A stretch of DNA of 64,000 bases from Pelomonas sp047654785 (GCF_047654785.1 NZ_JASGKQ010000001.1:62001-126000), one strand, 5' to 3'; numbered from the stretch's first letter, positions 35,634-44,211 are shown. The notes: generated by a model not told the origin, from the sequence alone. A program made the numbers and translations.

Positions 35634-36347
35634 ATGGCCACCATTCTTGTTGTCGACGACGAACTGGGCATCCGCGCCCTGTTGTCCGAAATCCTCAGCG
35701 ACGAGGGGCACACCATCGAGCTGGCCGAGAACGCCGCGCAGGCGCGCGCCACGCGCGAACGCATGCGCCCCGATCTCGTGCTGCTCGACATCTGGATGCC
35801 CGACGTCGACGGCGTCACGCTGCTCAAGGAGTGGGGCGGCGCCGGCCTGCTGACCATGCCCGTCATCATGATGAGCGGCCACGGCACCATCGACACCGCG
35901 GTGGAGGCCACCAAGTTCGGCGCCACCGCCTTCCTCGAAAAGCCCATCACGCTGCAGAAGCTGCTGCGCGCCGTCGAGCAGGCGCTGGTCAAGGCCGCGC
36001 CGCGGCCCGCGCCGGCGCCCCTGATGGGCCTGCCCAGCTACGCCCGGCCCGACCCCATCGGCCAGGCGCCGTCCGGCCTGCCGGGCCACGGCGCGGCGGG
36101 CCTGGCCGGCCACCTGCCGGGCGGCGGCAACGCGCCGGCATCCGAGCAGAGCTTCGAGCTCGACCGCCCGCTGCGCGAGGCGCGCGACGCCTTCGAGAAG
36201 AGCTACTTCGAGTTCCACCTCGCCAAAGAGAACGGCTCCATGACCCGCGTGGCCGAGAAGACCGGCCTGGAGCGCACCCACCTGTACCGCAAGCTCAAGC
36301 AGCTGGGCGTGGACCTCAGCCGCAACAAGCGCGGCAGCGCAGGCTGA
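35634..36347 (+). CDS. NtrX-like response regulator lacking the AAA+ domain
   Basis: Receiver domain (1-120) with phosphorylation site D52 (LVLLDIWMPDVDG), MMSGHGT and EKPI, then a Pro/Gly/Ala-rich linker and a C-terminal Fis-type helix-turn-helix (MTRVAEKTGLERTHLYRKLKQLGVD). At 237 aa it is about half the length of classical NtrX because the central sigma-54-activating AAA+ ATPase is absent, so it cannot activate sigma-54 promoters in the usual way. It starts six bases after the kinase. Confidence 0.9.
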   Translation: MATILVVDDELGIRALLSEILSDEGHTIELAENAAQARATRERMRPDLVLLDIWMPDVDGVTLLKEWGGAGLLTMPVIMMSGHGTIDTAVEATKFGATAFLEKPITLQKLLRAVEQALVKAAPRPAPAPLMGLPSYARPDPIGQAPSGLPGHGAAGLAGHLPGGGNAPASEQSFELDRPLREARDAFEKSYFEFHLAKENGSMTRVAEKTGLERTHLYRKLKQLGVDLSRNKRGSAG

Positions 36348-36362
36348 TCGGCGCCGCGGCTT

Positions 36363-36372
36363 GTGCTACAGT
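36363..36372 (+). promoter_or_regulatory. Possible extended -10 promoter of tRNA-Phe
   Basis: TGTGCTACAGT just after ntrX resembles an extended -10 element (TGN then TACAGT, 36367-36372), about 50 bases before the tRNA 5' end. I see no convincing -35. Confidence 0.3.
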
Positions 36373-36420
36373 CGCGGACTTCGCTGAACGGCCCCGCGCC
36401 GCAGCAGCGCAAGACCCGAA

Positions 36421-36496
36421 GGCCTGGTAGCTCAGTTGGTAGAGCAGCGGATTGAAAATCCGCGTGTCGGTGGTTCGATTCCGCCCCAGGCCACCA
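36421..36496 (+). tRNA. tRNA-Phe (anticodon GAA)
   Basis: A 76-base cloverleaf: acceptor stem GGCCTGG/CCAGGCC, D-arm with AGCTCAGTTGGTAGAGC, anticodon loop ATTGAAAAT giving GAA (Phe), T-arm GGTTCGATTCC, and an encoded 3' CCA. It marks the left edge of the accessory region, but its sequence is intact and I found no second copy of its 3' end at the right side of the island. Confidence 0.97.
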
Positions 36497-36508
36497 AGAA
36501 TCTCTCAG

Positions 36509-36534
36509 AAGCCCATCCATCGTGATGGGCTTTT
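36509..36534 (+). terminator. Rho-independent terminator after tRNA-Phe
   Basis: A 9-bp stem (AAGCCCATC/GATGGGCTT, 36509-36532) with a six-base loop runs into TTTT, 12 bases past the tRNA 3' end. Confidence 0.8.
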
Positions 36535-36792
36535 GCGTTTCCGGGGTGTGCCGCATTGGCGTAGGGTGGTTCGGTGTGGGTTCGGCGGTAGAGGGCGTTC
36601 GGTGTGGGACTGACTGCAATGGGTTGGCAACGAACGAGTCGCCACCCCATTCCCCCGCCGAGTGCCGACGCGCAGAGGCCTGAAGCAGAATGAGGTGATC
36701 CCCACGATTTCCCCAGTGCATGTGATGCGCAGTTGGGGTGCAATCCGCACACCGAATCGCGATGGGCCGGGATCACCCGAGGAAACACACAC

Positions 36793-37797
36793 ATGGGAAG
36801 GCTGGGAAGGGCTCTTTGCATCATCTGCACCTGGTGCGCGGGAGCGTTAGTCCCGATGTCGTGCGCCTGGGCCGCGCCCGAGCTCTCACCATTGCGTGCG
36901 CAGTTCGAGCTTGCCGACGATCACATTGACTACGGCGAAACCAAGCTGCTGGTTGATCGCGTCATCGCCCCTGAGACAGACACCGATTCGGTACGTCGTC
37001 AGCTTGATCAGTGGGAACTTGCAATTCGCGGCATGCTGCCCGCTCATCCCACGCCGCGCCAGATTCTCGATACCCTGCTGAAGACGCTCTATCTGGCTGG
37101 CCCCTGGAACCAAGGCCGTCCCTTCAGCTATGACCTCTCGGATCCCCTGGGCAGGAATCCGAAGAACAAGTTGCTGGCGACCTACCTGGCAAACCGCAAG
37201 GGCAATTGCGTCTCGATGCCGATCCTTGTCGCCATCCTCGGTCAGCGATTGCACTTGCCGGTGACATTCGCCACGGCACCCAGCCACGTCTTGGTGAAAT
37301 TCGGAGACAAGCAGCAAGGAATTTGGTTGAACGTTGAAGCCACCGCCGGCGGCTTCAAGTCCGACAGCAGCTACGAGCGCGAAACCAACATCTCGGCGAG
37401 CGCAATCAAGAACGGGATTTACCTGCGACCACTCACGCCGCACGAGGGCGTGGGCGTCATCGCAGCAACGCTGATGGAGCATTACGCGGCCCAAAAGAAC
37501 GGCGATGCCCTGATGGCTGTGGCCGACCTCGCGCTGAAGGCCAACCCGAGAGATGCGGTGGCCATGGTCTGGAAGGCCAACGCCTACCATCTCCAAACAG
37601 AGCAGCGCATCACGTCCAGGTATCCGAACGCCTCGGACATGCCTCCAGCTTTGCGTGAAACCTACCATCGCTTGACCCGAGAGAATCTGGCTTGGTTCGC
37701 CAAGGCCGAAGCGCTCGGGTGGACACAGGAAACGCCCGAGCAAGAAGCCGACTATCTTCAATCCATCGAGCGCGAGCAAGCGCGGAGAAGCCCATGA
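36793..37797 (+). CDS. Periplasmic transglutaminase-like protein
   Basis: The 334-aa protein (ATG at 36793) has a signal peptide (LCIICTWCAGALVPMSCAWA) and a transglutaminase/SirB1-like core: C139 in KGNCVSMPILVAILGQ, H165 in TAPSHVLVKF, then WLNVEATAGG. These fit a Cys-His-acid site. A helical, TPR-like tail follows (ALMAVADLALKANPRDAVAM). Enzyme activity is inferred, not shown. Its stop overlaps the RHS gene start (ATGA), so the two are probably translated together. The DNA is visibly less GC-rich than the flanking core genes. Confidence 0.7.
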   Translation: MGRLGRALCIICTWCAGALVPMSCAWAAPELSPLRAQFELADDHIDYGETKLLVDRVIAPETDTDSVRRQLDQWELAIRGMLPAHPTPRQILDTLLKTLYLAGPWNQGRPFSYDLSDPLGRNPKNKLLATYLANRKGNCVSMPILVAILGQRLHLPVTFATAPSHVLVKFGDKQQGIWLNVEATAGGFKSDSSYERETNISASAIKNGIYLRPLTPHEGVGVIAATLMEHYAAQKNGDALMAVADLALKANPRDAVAMVWKANAYHLQTEQRITSRYPNASDMPPALRETYHRLTRENLAWFAKAEALGWTQETPEQEADYLQSIEREQARRSP

Positions 37798-38735
37798 TGC
37801 GCAGGTCTGTTTCAATACTGCTTTCCGTCGCCCTGTGGGTGTTTGCGCTCGATGCGTCGGCACTGCTCGTACCCGTGAGCCCACTGACGTCGGACACACA
37901 CAAGGGCGAAAACTTCCATCGCTACGACGGAACGCTCCCCGGTGCCACAACCGACAAGGAGCGATGGTCAGTTGTCGAAGATCGCCGGGTTGTGGCGCGG
38001 AATGCCGAAGCGGCGGCCCCAATGCCAACTGCGCCTGCCGATGAACTCGACCGGCACACGCGCAGGAGGCCCGCCAATGCGGGCTACATGCAGCAGCGGT
38101 ATTACGTTCCGATTGCCGGCAGGTTCCTCAGCGTGGACCCGGTAGTCACCGATGCCAACACCGGCAAGGGCTTCGGGCTGTACACCTACGTTGAGAACAA
38201 TCCGTACTCGAAGGTGGATCCTGACGGCAAGGATGCCGTGGTTCTCTATGGCGGTGGGATCAGCTCGAATCCGTTTGGGCACATTGCAATCGCGGTGACC
38301 GGGAAAGGTGTGTATAGCCCTGGAACGGGGACTGCGCCTGGCTCAAGCACGAGTGCGTATGTATCCAAACAAGCCGAATATCGCGATACGGGTGTGATCG
38401 TTCTGAAAACAACCCCTGCTCAGGATGCTGCGATAGTCAAGTCTATGGAGTCGGCATCCGAGCGCCCAATGCCGAGCACACAAGACGGTGCGGCTGCCAT
38501 GCTGAATGACAATTGCGCCACACGTGTTGGTGACGCGCTGCAAAGCGCTGGCGTCATATCTTCGGCGACTGTGGCCGGCATGACGCAATTCACCGGTATT
38601 CACTTCCCGAAGGATGTCTTGAAATCCACCCTAGCCGATAACCCGTCCGCGTCATCGACAACTGTTGGCAAGGGGCAAAAGCCGCCTGAGGACTTGAAGA
38701 AGTTCGATCCGCCAAAGAAGACGGATGAGAAATGA
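37794..38735 (+). CDS. Short secreted RHS-core protein with putative permuted cysteine-peptidase tail
   Basis: The 313-aa protein has a signal peptide (1-24), a linker, one RHS-repeat-associated core (about 98-146: YMQQRYYVPIAGRFLSVDP, LYTYVENNPYSKVDPDGK) and a variable C-terminal region. The core normally ends a giant RHS protein before its toxin domain; here almost all repeats are absent. The tail carries H163 in FGHIAIAV and C241 in NDNCATRVGDALQSAGV, His before Cys, the order in permuted NlpC/P60-like (papain-fold) enzymes. A peptidase or amidase toxin is therefore possible but unproven. The stop overlaps the next gene as ATGA. Confidence 0.7.
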   Translation: MMRRSVSILLSVALWVFALDASALLVPVSPLTSDTHKGENFHRYDGTLPGATTDKERWSVVEDRRVVARNAEAAAPMPTAPADELDRHTRRRPANAGYMQQRYYVPIAGRFLSVDPVVTDANTGKGFGLYTYVENNPYSKVDPDGKDAVVLYGGGISSNPFGHIAIAVTGKGVYSPGTGTAPGSSTSAYVSKQAEYRDTGVIVLKTTPAQDAAIVKSMESASERPMPSTQDGAAAMLNDNCATRVGDALQSAGVISSATVAGMTQFTGIHFPKDVLKSTLADNPSASSTTVGKGQKPPEDLKKFDPPKKTDEK

Positions 38736-39136
38736 GAGCGTTGAAGTTGACTTTGCTGGCCGCTGTAATTCTTGCGGTTGCCATTGGTGCATTGAAGTTG
38801 GGCGCCACATACTGGACTACGGTCCGCGATGACCTTGATGAAAAGGCAGAGTGGTCGATCTTGCAGGCGGCGTATCAGACAAACAAGAACAAGAAGTCAG
38901 ACGCTTGCTCGCCAATCCACTATGTGTACAAGGACTCAAAAGCGATTGGATTCTGGTCGTCGCAAGGTTGGGTTTGGATCTTGGTTCCTTCTCATGCAGG
39001 TGGCGGCATAAAAGTGCTGCCCGAGGGGGTGGAATTCTACTTGCCTAGAGCTGGGATTGAGGCCGCCATTGCAGACGTTAGCGATCCCGGTGTAGTTAAG
39101 TACATCCGTGACAACTCGGTCCCTGGTTGCCCTTAA
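38732..39136 (+). CDS. Small membrane-anchored protein, candidate immunity factor
   Basis: No family recognised. The 134-aa protein has an N-terminal membrane segment or uncleaved signal (LKLTLLAAVILAVAIGALKLG) and a periplasmic domain with one cysteine near residue 59 (KKSDACSPIHYVYKD) and another at the C-terminus (SVPGCP) that could form a disulfide. It overlaps the RHS gene by ATGA. Location, size and position directly behind a putative periplasmic toxin suggest an immunity protein; that is inference from context only. Confidence 0.55.
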   Translation: MRALKLTLLAAVILAVAIGALKLGATYWTTVRDDLDEKAEWSILQAAYQTNKNKKSDACSPIHYVYKDSKAIGFWSSQGWVWILVPSHAGGGIKVLPEGVEFYLPRAGIEAAIADVSDPGVVKYIRDNSVPGCP

Positions 39137-39608
39137 AGTCGTTCGGTTGGCGTGACCCGCCCGTGGTCAGCCTGCGATGTAAAACCTCTTCGCAACTACG
39201 GTGCGGCCCGGCGGAGCACCTTGAGTGGCCTGCTTGGGTTGAGGCAAAAACCACCCCGCAAGGACAACGCTGCACAGCCAGCACCGTCGCCCGTCTCCTC
39301 GGTCGCGGCATCTCAGAACGGCGCATCGCGCGCCGGGTGCGTGAGGGCAGAGCGGTGGCGCAGGGCGATCTGTTGCAATAACGTGGTGTGGCCGTTCTTC
39401 AACGGCAGGGAGCGCTGCGAGTCGCGCCTGTCCTGCGACGCCACACAGATCGAGCACTCACCGGCCATCGGCGAGGCTGGCGAACACTGGTACTCGACCG
39501 GAGCACGAGAGACTTGACTGCAGTGTGTATCAGGATGACGCCAGCATAGCGGTGAATTGCCGGGACTTCTCTCTCCGCGCTGTCTTCGGCAGCTCGTTCA
39601 ACGAAAGC
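39137..39608. other. Non-coding or degraded stretch before the IS66 remnant
   Basis: About 470 bases where no reading frame on either strand shows recognisable protein features. It may contain decayed gene fragments. I see no RNA gene, repeat or clear terminator. Confidence 0.4.
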
Positions 39609-40239
39609 GTAAGCAGCCAGGGAACACATGTTGACCAACGCAGAGCGTTCGGTCAGATGGCCGGTGCCCAGTGATGAGGCAGCAACTCGTCGATGTCGCA
39701 GGCACGTTGCGTCGGTAGTCGCTGCAGGATGTCCGTCAGGTATGCATACGGGTCATGCCCGTTGAGCTTGGCTGACTGGATCAAGCTCATGATGGCCGCG
39801 GCGCGCTGCCCAGCCAGCAGCGTCCCGGCGAACAACCAATTCTTGCGTCCCGTGGCCCAGGGACGGATTTGCTGTTCGTCATGGTTGTTGTCGATGGGCA
39901 GCGCCGGATCGTGCAGGTAGCGCGTGAGCGCCGCCCAGCGGTTGAGGCTGTAGTCGATGGCCTTGGCCGTGGCGGTGCCGTCCGTGATCTTGCCGCGCTG
40001 CGCGAAGAGCCAGTCGTGCAGCGCCTTGGCGATGGGCGCCGCGCGTGTTCGGCGCTCTTGCAGCCGCTGCTGCGAGGTGAGCAGCTTGACCTCGCGCTCG
40101 ATCCCGTACAACTGGCCGATGAGGTCGATGGCCGCCGCCGCGATGGTGCTCTTGTTGGCCTCGTGCAGTTCGACGAACTTGCGCCGTGCATGGGCCATGC
40201 AGCCGGCCTCCGTCACGCCCAGCGCGAAGCTGGCCTTGT
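39609..40239 (-). mobile_element. IS66-family element remnant A
   Basis: The 3' part of an IS66 element. GTAAGCAGCCAGGGAACAC at 39609 resembles the conserved IS66 terminus (GTAA...), 44 bases beyond the transposase stop. The other end is cut off exactly at the IS21 inverted repeat at 40240. Confidence 0.65.
39653..40239 (-). pseudogene. IS66 transposase TnpC, C-terminal fragment A
   Basis: About 195 residues of the DDE transposase C-terminal half: GVTEAGCMAHARRKFVELHE, then LPIDNNHDEQQIRPWATGRK, LLAGQRAAAIMSLIQSAKLNGHDPYAYL and the closing IDELLPHHWAP. The frame stays open to the IS21 edge, so the missing N-terminal 60% was removed by IS21-associated rearrangement. The glutamate motif reads NNHDEQ where relatives have NNWVENQ, a sign of divergence. 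Clearly different from remnant B. Confidence 0.88.
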
Positions 40240-40289
40240 TGTCACCGACCGCCGTAATGGAGCCACCGATGTCCGCCGTATTGGAGCCA
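40240..40289. repeat. IS21 left-end repeats
   Basis: Two copies of GGAGCCA, 24 bases apart (40259 and 40283), beside the left terminal repeat, each preceded by a CCGCCGTA-like stretch. They mirror the TGGCTCC repeats at the other end and are probable transposase-binding sites. Confidence 0.75.
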
Positions 40290-40322
40290 GCAACAGGTGG
40301 GTAAAACGGGGGTCCCGAGGGG

Positions 40323-41111
40323 TTAGGCCAGGGTGGATTTTGAGGGCTTTTGCGGTGCCGGTTTGGTGGCCGCCGCGATCTGTTTGGGCGCGCGGTACGA
40401 CTGCCCGTCCAGCACCAGGCAGTAGGCGTTGTGGCGCAGCCGGTCGAGGCTGGCGCTGGCCAGCAGCCGGTTGGCTGGGAAAGCCTGGTCCCACTCGGTG
40501 AAGTCCAGGTTGCTGGTCACGATGGTGGCGGCCTGCTCGTAGCGCTCGGCGATCAGGTCGTGCAGGTCCTCATCGGCCGGCGCACGCAGCGGCTTCAGGC
40601 CGAAGTCGTCAATGATGAGCAGCGGCACACGGGCCAAGGTCGCCAGCTTGCGTTCATAGCTGCCGGTCGCCCTGGCCGCGTTCAGGCTCTGCGTCAGGCT
40701 GGCGCAGGTGGTGAAGACCACGTCCACGCCCTGGCGCACCGCGCAGTGGCCCAGCGCCTGGGCCAGGTGGCTCTTGCCGGTGCCGCAGGGCCCCACGATG
40801 AGCACGGGGGCCTTCTCCTGCAGGTAGCGTCCAGTGGCCAGGTCGTGCACGAGCGCGCGGTTGAGCTGCGGCAGCCGCTCGAAGTCGAACTGCTCCAGTG
40901 TCTTGGTGGTGCGGAACTGCGCGCGGCGCAGCCGCGTGCTGAACTTCTTCTGCTCGCGCCGCGCGACCTCATCGCTGATGAGCAGGGCCAGGAAGTCGGT
41001 GTAGGCCAGCTTGGCCTCGATGGCCTGGCGGTTGCGCGCCTCCAGGGAGTCAAAGATGCCGGACAGGCGCAGCTGCTTCAACTGCGGGGCGAGTTCGGGG
41101 GCGGGGTTCAT
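40323..41111 (-). CDS. istB: IS21 helper ATPase IstB
   Basis: AAA+ ATP-binding helper that works with IstA in transposition and target choice. The 262-aa protein has Walker A VGPCGTGKSHLAQALG, Walker B LLIIDDFGLKPL, and the IstB N-terminal helical region. The start ATG is preceded by AAGGAGA and lies 18 bases after the istA stop. Confidence 0.95.
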   Translation of the reverse strand: MNPAPELAPQLKQLRLSGIFDSLEARNRQAIEAKLAYTDFLALLISDEVARREQKKFSTRLRRAQFRTTKTLEQFDFERLPQLNRALVHDLATGRYLQEKAPVLIVGPCGTGKSHLAQALGHCAVRQGVDVVFTTCASLTQSLNAARATGSYERKLATLARVPLLIIDDFGLKPLRAPADEDLHDLIAERYEQAATIVTSNLDFTEWDQAFPANRLLASASLDRLRHNAYCLVLDGQSYRAPKQIAAATKPAPQKPSKSTLA

Positions 41112-41129
41112 GGGTCTTCTCCTTCGGGG

Positions 41130-42668
41130 TCAGTGCAGCAGCTCTTGCTGCGGGTGGGCGATGAGGTCGGCGAACAGCTCGGTGGCAGGCCGGGTGAAGC
41201 GGGTGCGGCCGTACTGCGCCGGCGTGGCCGCAGGCACGTCGGCGCGCTGGTCGGCGCCGCTCGCCAGGATGGTCTTGACGGTGCGGTAGTGGGGCGAGCC
41301 ATGCGCCATGGCCCGTGCGCAGGCCGCCTCCAGCCGGGCGGCGCCGTAGGGCTTGAGCAGGGCCAGCACGCCTTGCGCGGCGCGCAGCCGCTCCAGAACG
41401 CGGTCGCTGAGCAGGTTCTCGATCAAGGCGGCGCAGGATGCGCCGATGTGCTCGGCCTGGGTGACGCACCACGCCCGGTCGCGACCGAAGAAGGCCTGCG
41501 CCTCGGGCGGCAGGTGCCCGCGCACGCTCACGCGCTGGCCGGGCTTGAGTCCTCGCGGATGGGTGGCGACGTGGCGGTAGTCTTCGAACAGCGCGACCGC
41601 CGCATCGGTGGCGCGCAGCCACAAGGTCTTGCCCACCAGCGTGAACGGTGCGGAGTACAGCACTCGCTCGAACTGCACATGGCAGTCGCGGTGCACGCTC
41701 ACGCGGTGCCAGGTGCCCAGGTCGGGCGCAGGGGTGGGCAACGCCTGCAGCAGCGGTGCCTCCAGCGCGAACAAGCTCAGCGGAGTGCGCCGGGTGGTGC
41801 CGTGGCAGCGCCTGCCTGCCTCCTCAAGCACCCAGGCACGGGCCTGCGCGTTGAGGTCGGCCAGGTCGCGGAAGGTGCGCAGCGGCAGGAAGTTGCCCTT
41901 GAGGTACTTCACGCCGGACTCGACGATGCCCTTCTTCTGCGGATCGTGCGGTGGGCAGGGGTCGATCTTGAAGCCGTAGCCTTCGGCACATTCGGCGTAG
42001 GCGCGCTGCACGGTGGGGTCCTGGGCGCAGGCGCGGGTGATGGCGCACTTGGCGTTGTCGATGATGACGCGCTGGGGCACGCCGGCGAACCACTCGAAGG
42101 CGCGGCGGTGGCAACCCAGCCAGGTGGCCACGGTCTGGTCCCAGACGAACTCGACGTACTGGTGGCGGCTGCTGGCCAGCGTCATCACGAAGGCCCAGGT
42201 GCGCCGGGGCTGGCCGTCGGGGTGGATGAGCGTGGGGCCGGCGCCAAAGTCCACTTGGGCAGCCTCGCCGGGCTCGAAGTCCAGTCGGCAGGTGGTCTCA
42301 GGCGGCAACTGGCGGCGAACATCGGCCACCAGGCGGCGCACGGCCGAATAGCTGCCGGTGAAGCCGTGCTGGCGCTTGAGTGCGCCGTGGATGGCGGTGC
42401 CCGAGACGCCTTGCTCGAGCCAGGACGCGATGGCGCCGCGATGTGGCTCCAGCGTGGAGATGGTGCTGCTGGCCTTGCGCGGGCAGCCTAATGCCGCGGC
42501 GATGGTCTCATCGTCGGGCAGGGGCTGGGCGGTGTCCAGCCAACCGCGCTCGGTGGCCAAGCTGCGCCACTGCGCCGCCTTGGGCCGGCCCATGACGCGG
42601 GCCGCAGCGATGTCGCGGTCGGAGTCGCCTTGCCGCATGCGCAGCAGGGCCTGTCGATAGTGATGCAT
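41130..42668 (-). CDS. istA: IS21 transposase IstA
   Basis: DDE recombinase of the IS21 family, 512 aa. I choose the ATG at 42668 (MHHYRQALLRM) because CAGGAGA sits at proper spacing; an in-frame ATG 21 bases earlier and a longer reading from 42749 are less likely. A helix-turn-helix start is followed by the DDE core: AAQVDFGAGPTL, RVIIDNAKCAI and KKGIVESGVKYLKG supply D, D and E. The C-terminal Mu-type region contains VERVLYSAPFTLVGK-like sequence (FERVLYSAPF). No break is seen. Confidence 0.95.
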   Translation of the reverse strand: MHHYRQALLRMRQGDSDRDIAAARVMGRPKAAQWRSLATERGWLDTAQPLPDDETIAAALGCPRKASSTISTLEPHRGAIASWLEQGVSGTAIHGALKRQHGFTGSYSAVRRLVADVRRQLPPETTCRLDFEPGEAAQVDFGAGPTLIHPDGQPRRTWAFVMTLASSRHQYVEFVWDQTVATWLGCHRRAFEWFAGVPQRVIIDNAKCAITRACAQDPTVQRAYAECAEGYGFKIDPCPPHDPQKKGIVESGVKYLKGNFLPLRTFRDLADLNAQARAWVLEEAGRRCHGTTRRTPLSLFALEAPLLQALPTPAPDLGTWHRVSVHRDCHVQFERVLYSAPFTLVGKTLWLRATDAAVALFEDYRHVATHPRGLKPGQRVSVRGHLPPEAQAFFGRDRAWCVTQAEHIGASCAALIENLLSDRVLERLRAAQGVLALLKPYGAARLEAACARAMAHGSPHYRTVKTILASGADQRADVPAATPAQYGRTRFTRPATELFADLIAHPQQELLH

Positions 42669-42768
42669 CTCGAATCTCCTGCGCGCCATCCCTGGCCCTC
42701 CGGGCAAATGGCCCGAAGGGTAGAGATGGCGTCGCGGTGTTCGAGACACCCGTCAACCCAGTGCCGAC

Positions 42769-42894
42769 TGGCTCCTATATGCCGATCCGGCACTGGCTCC
42801 ATGACGCCGATCACGCGCTGGCTCCAATATGCCGGTCAGCCGCTGGCTCCTACATGCCGATCACGCACTGGCTCCTATACGGCGGTCGGTGACA
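42769..42894. repeat. Five 25-bp tandem repeats at the IS21 right end
   Basis: TGGCTCC recurs at 42769, 42794, 42819, 42844 and 42869, exactly 25 bases apart, with the rest of each unit partly conserved (often followed by a TATGCCGATC-like stretch). The last unit merges with the terminal inverted repeat. IS21 elements are known to carry such multiple transposase sites at their ends. Confidence 0.9.
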
Positions 42895-44103
42895 CATGAG
42901 GTGCACCACGAGCCAGCCTGCACCACGTGCAATTGCGGCTGCGCGATGAGGCGCATCGGTGAGGACGTCAGCGAAAAGCTGGACTACACCCCCGGCGTCT
43001 TCACGGTCGAGCGCCACGTCCGCGGCAAGTGGGTCTGCGCCGAGTGCGAGACCCTGGTGCAGACGCCCATGGACCCGCACATCATCGACAAGGGCATCCC
43101 GACGACACGGCTGCTCGCCCAGGTGCTGGTGGCCAAATACCTTGACCACCTCCCGCTGTACCGCCAAGAAGCGATCTTCGAGCGCGCCGGCATGGCCATC
43201 GCACGCTCAACACTCGCGCAGTGGGTCGGCGAGTGCGGCGTGCAACTGCAACCCCTCGTGGACGCGCTGACGGCAGAGCTGTTGAAGGCCCCCGTGCTGC
43301 ACGCCGACGAGACACCCGTCCCGATGCTCAAGCCTGGCAAGGGCAAGACACACCGGGCCTACATGTGGAGCTGGTGCACGACACAGTTCCACGACGTCAG
43401 AGCTGTGGTCTTCAACTTCGCGGAGACCCGCGGTGGCCAGAACGCGCGGGACTTCCTGCAGCTGGGCACCGACACCGGCTGGAGCGGCAGCCTGGTCGTC
43501 GACGACTTCAGTGGGTACAAGCAGTGCTTCGACATGGGCGTGACCGAAGTGGGCTGCATGGCCCACGCCCGACGCAAGTTCCATGAGCTCTGGGCCAACC
43601 ACCAGAGCAAGGTCGGCGAGCAGGCGCTGAAGTTCTTCCAAGCGCTGTACGACATTGAGCGGGACGCAGCAGACCTGGGCGCTGATGATCGACGAGCGCT
43701 GCGACTTGAGAGAGCCAAGCCCGTCGCCGATGCGCTCAGGCAGTGGCTCGATGAGCACCGGCAGAAGGTGCCGGACGGATCGGCGACCGCCAAGGCCCTG
43801 GACTACAGCCGACGACGCTGGGAAGCGCTAACGCGCTACCTGGACGACGGGCGCTTGCCCATAGACAACAATTGGGTAGAAAACCAAATCCGCCCAATTG
43901 CTCTCGGAAGAGCGAATTGGCTCTTCGCCGGCAGCCTGCGCGCTGGCAAGCGGGCTGCGGCCATCATGAGCTTGCTGCACTCGGCGCGCATCAACGGGCA
44001 CGATCCCTACGCGTACATCAGTGACGTGCTCGCACGGCTGCCAATGCAGCCCGCCAGTCGGATCGACGAGCTACTGCCGCACCGCTGGTCGCCACAGGGC
44101 TGA
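42895..44103 (+). pseudogene. IS66 transposase TnpC, N-terminally truncated copy B
   Basis: About 400 residues: the zinc-binding region (ACTTCNCGCAM, KWVCAECETLV), the DDE domain (LHADETPVPML, VVDDFSGYKQCF, then NNWVENQIRPIALGRANWLF) and the C-terminal IS66 extension (IDELLPHRW). The N-terminal roughly 100-130 residues, normally a leucine-zipper region, are cut off at the IS21 edge. A GTG at 42901 could start a shortened protein, but I treat it as non-functional. Confidence 0.85.
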
Positions 44104-44211
44104 ACTCAAGCCACCGCCAGGCAAGCCGATTCCCATCCCCGGTGTCAGGGGCTGGGAATCTGCGCCGTTCCCCAGACTGCAATCGTCAAGGTGTGTTCGG
44201 CGGACGCCTAC
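42895..44211 (+). mobile_element. IS66-family element remnant B
   Basis: Begins immediately at the IS21 right end and runs past the transposase stop to CGGACGCCTAC (ending 44211), whose complement GTAGGCGTCC resembles an IS66 terminus. An imperfect inverted repeat (GATTCCCA...TGGGAATC, 44128-44160) lies in the non-coding end. The left part of the element is missing. Confidence 0.6.

Larger units (their letters stand above)
40240..42894 (-). mobile_element. IS21-family insertion sequence
   Basis: A 2655-bp element bounded by a perfect 16-bp inverted repeat, TGTCACCGACCGCCGT (40240-40255, and its complement at 42879-42894). It encodes istA and istB on the minus strand, and both ends carry the sub-terminal repeats typical of IS21 (two copies left, five right). 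The flanks TTGT and CATG show no target duplication. The element appears intact and may be active. Confidence 0.9.

Noticed and set aside
36421..36496. Attachment-site duplication of the tRNA-Phe 3' end at the right border of the island
   Set aside because: No copy of the GGTTCGATTCCGCCCCAGG stretch was found around 46230-46401.
36569..36608. Two copies of a 12-base sequence (GTTCGGTGTGGG) downstream of tRNA-Phe
   Set aside because: Too short and isolated to call a repeat array or att site.
39167..39457. Minus-strand hypothetical protein before the IS66 remnant
   Set aside because: No ribosome site, no family features and composition typical of non-coding frames.
42769..42894. CRISPR-like array (five regular repeats)
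   Set aside because: The units are contiguous 25-bp tandem copies with no unique spacers, no cas genes are nearby, and they coincide with the IS21 end.
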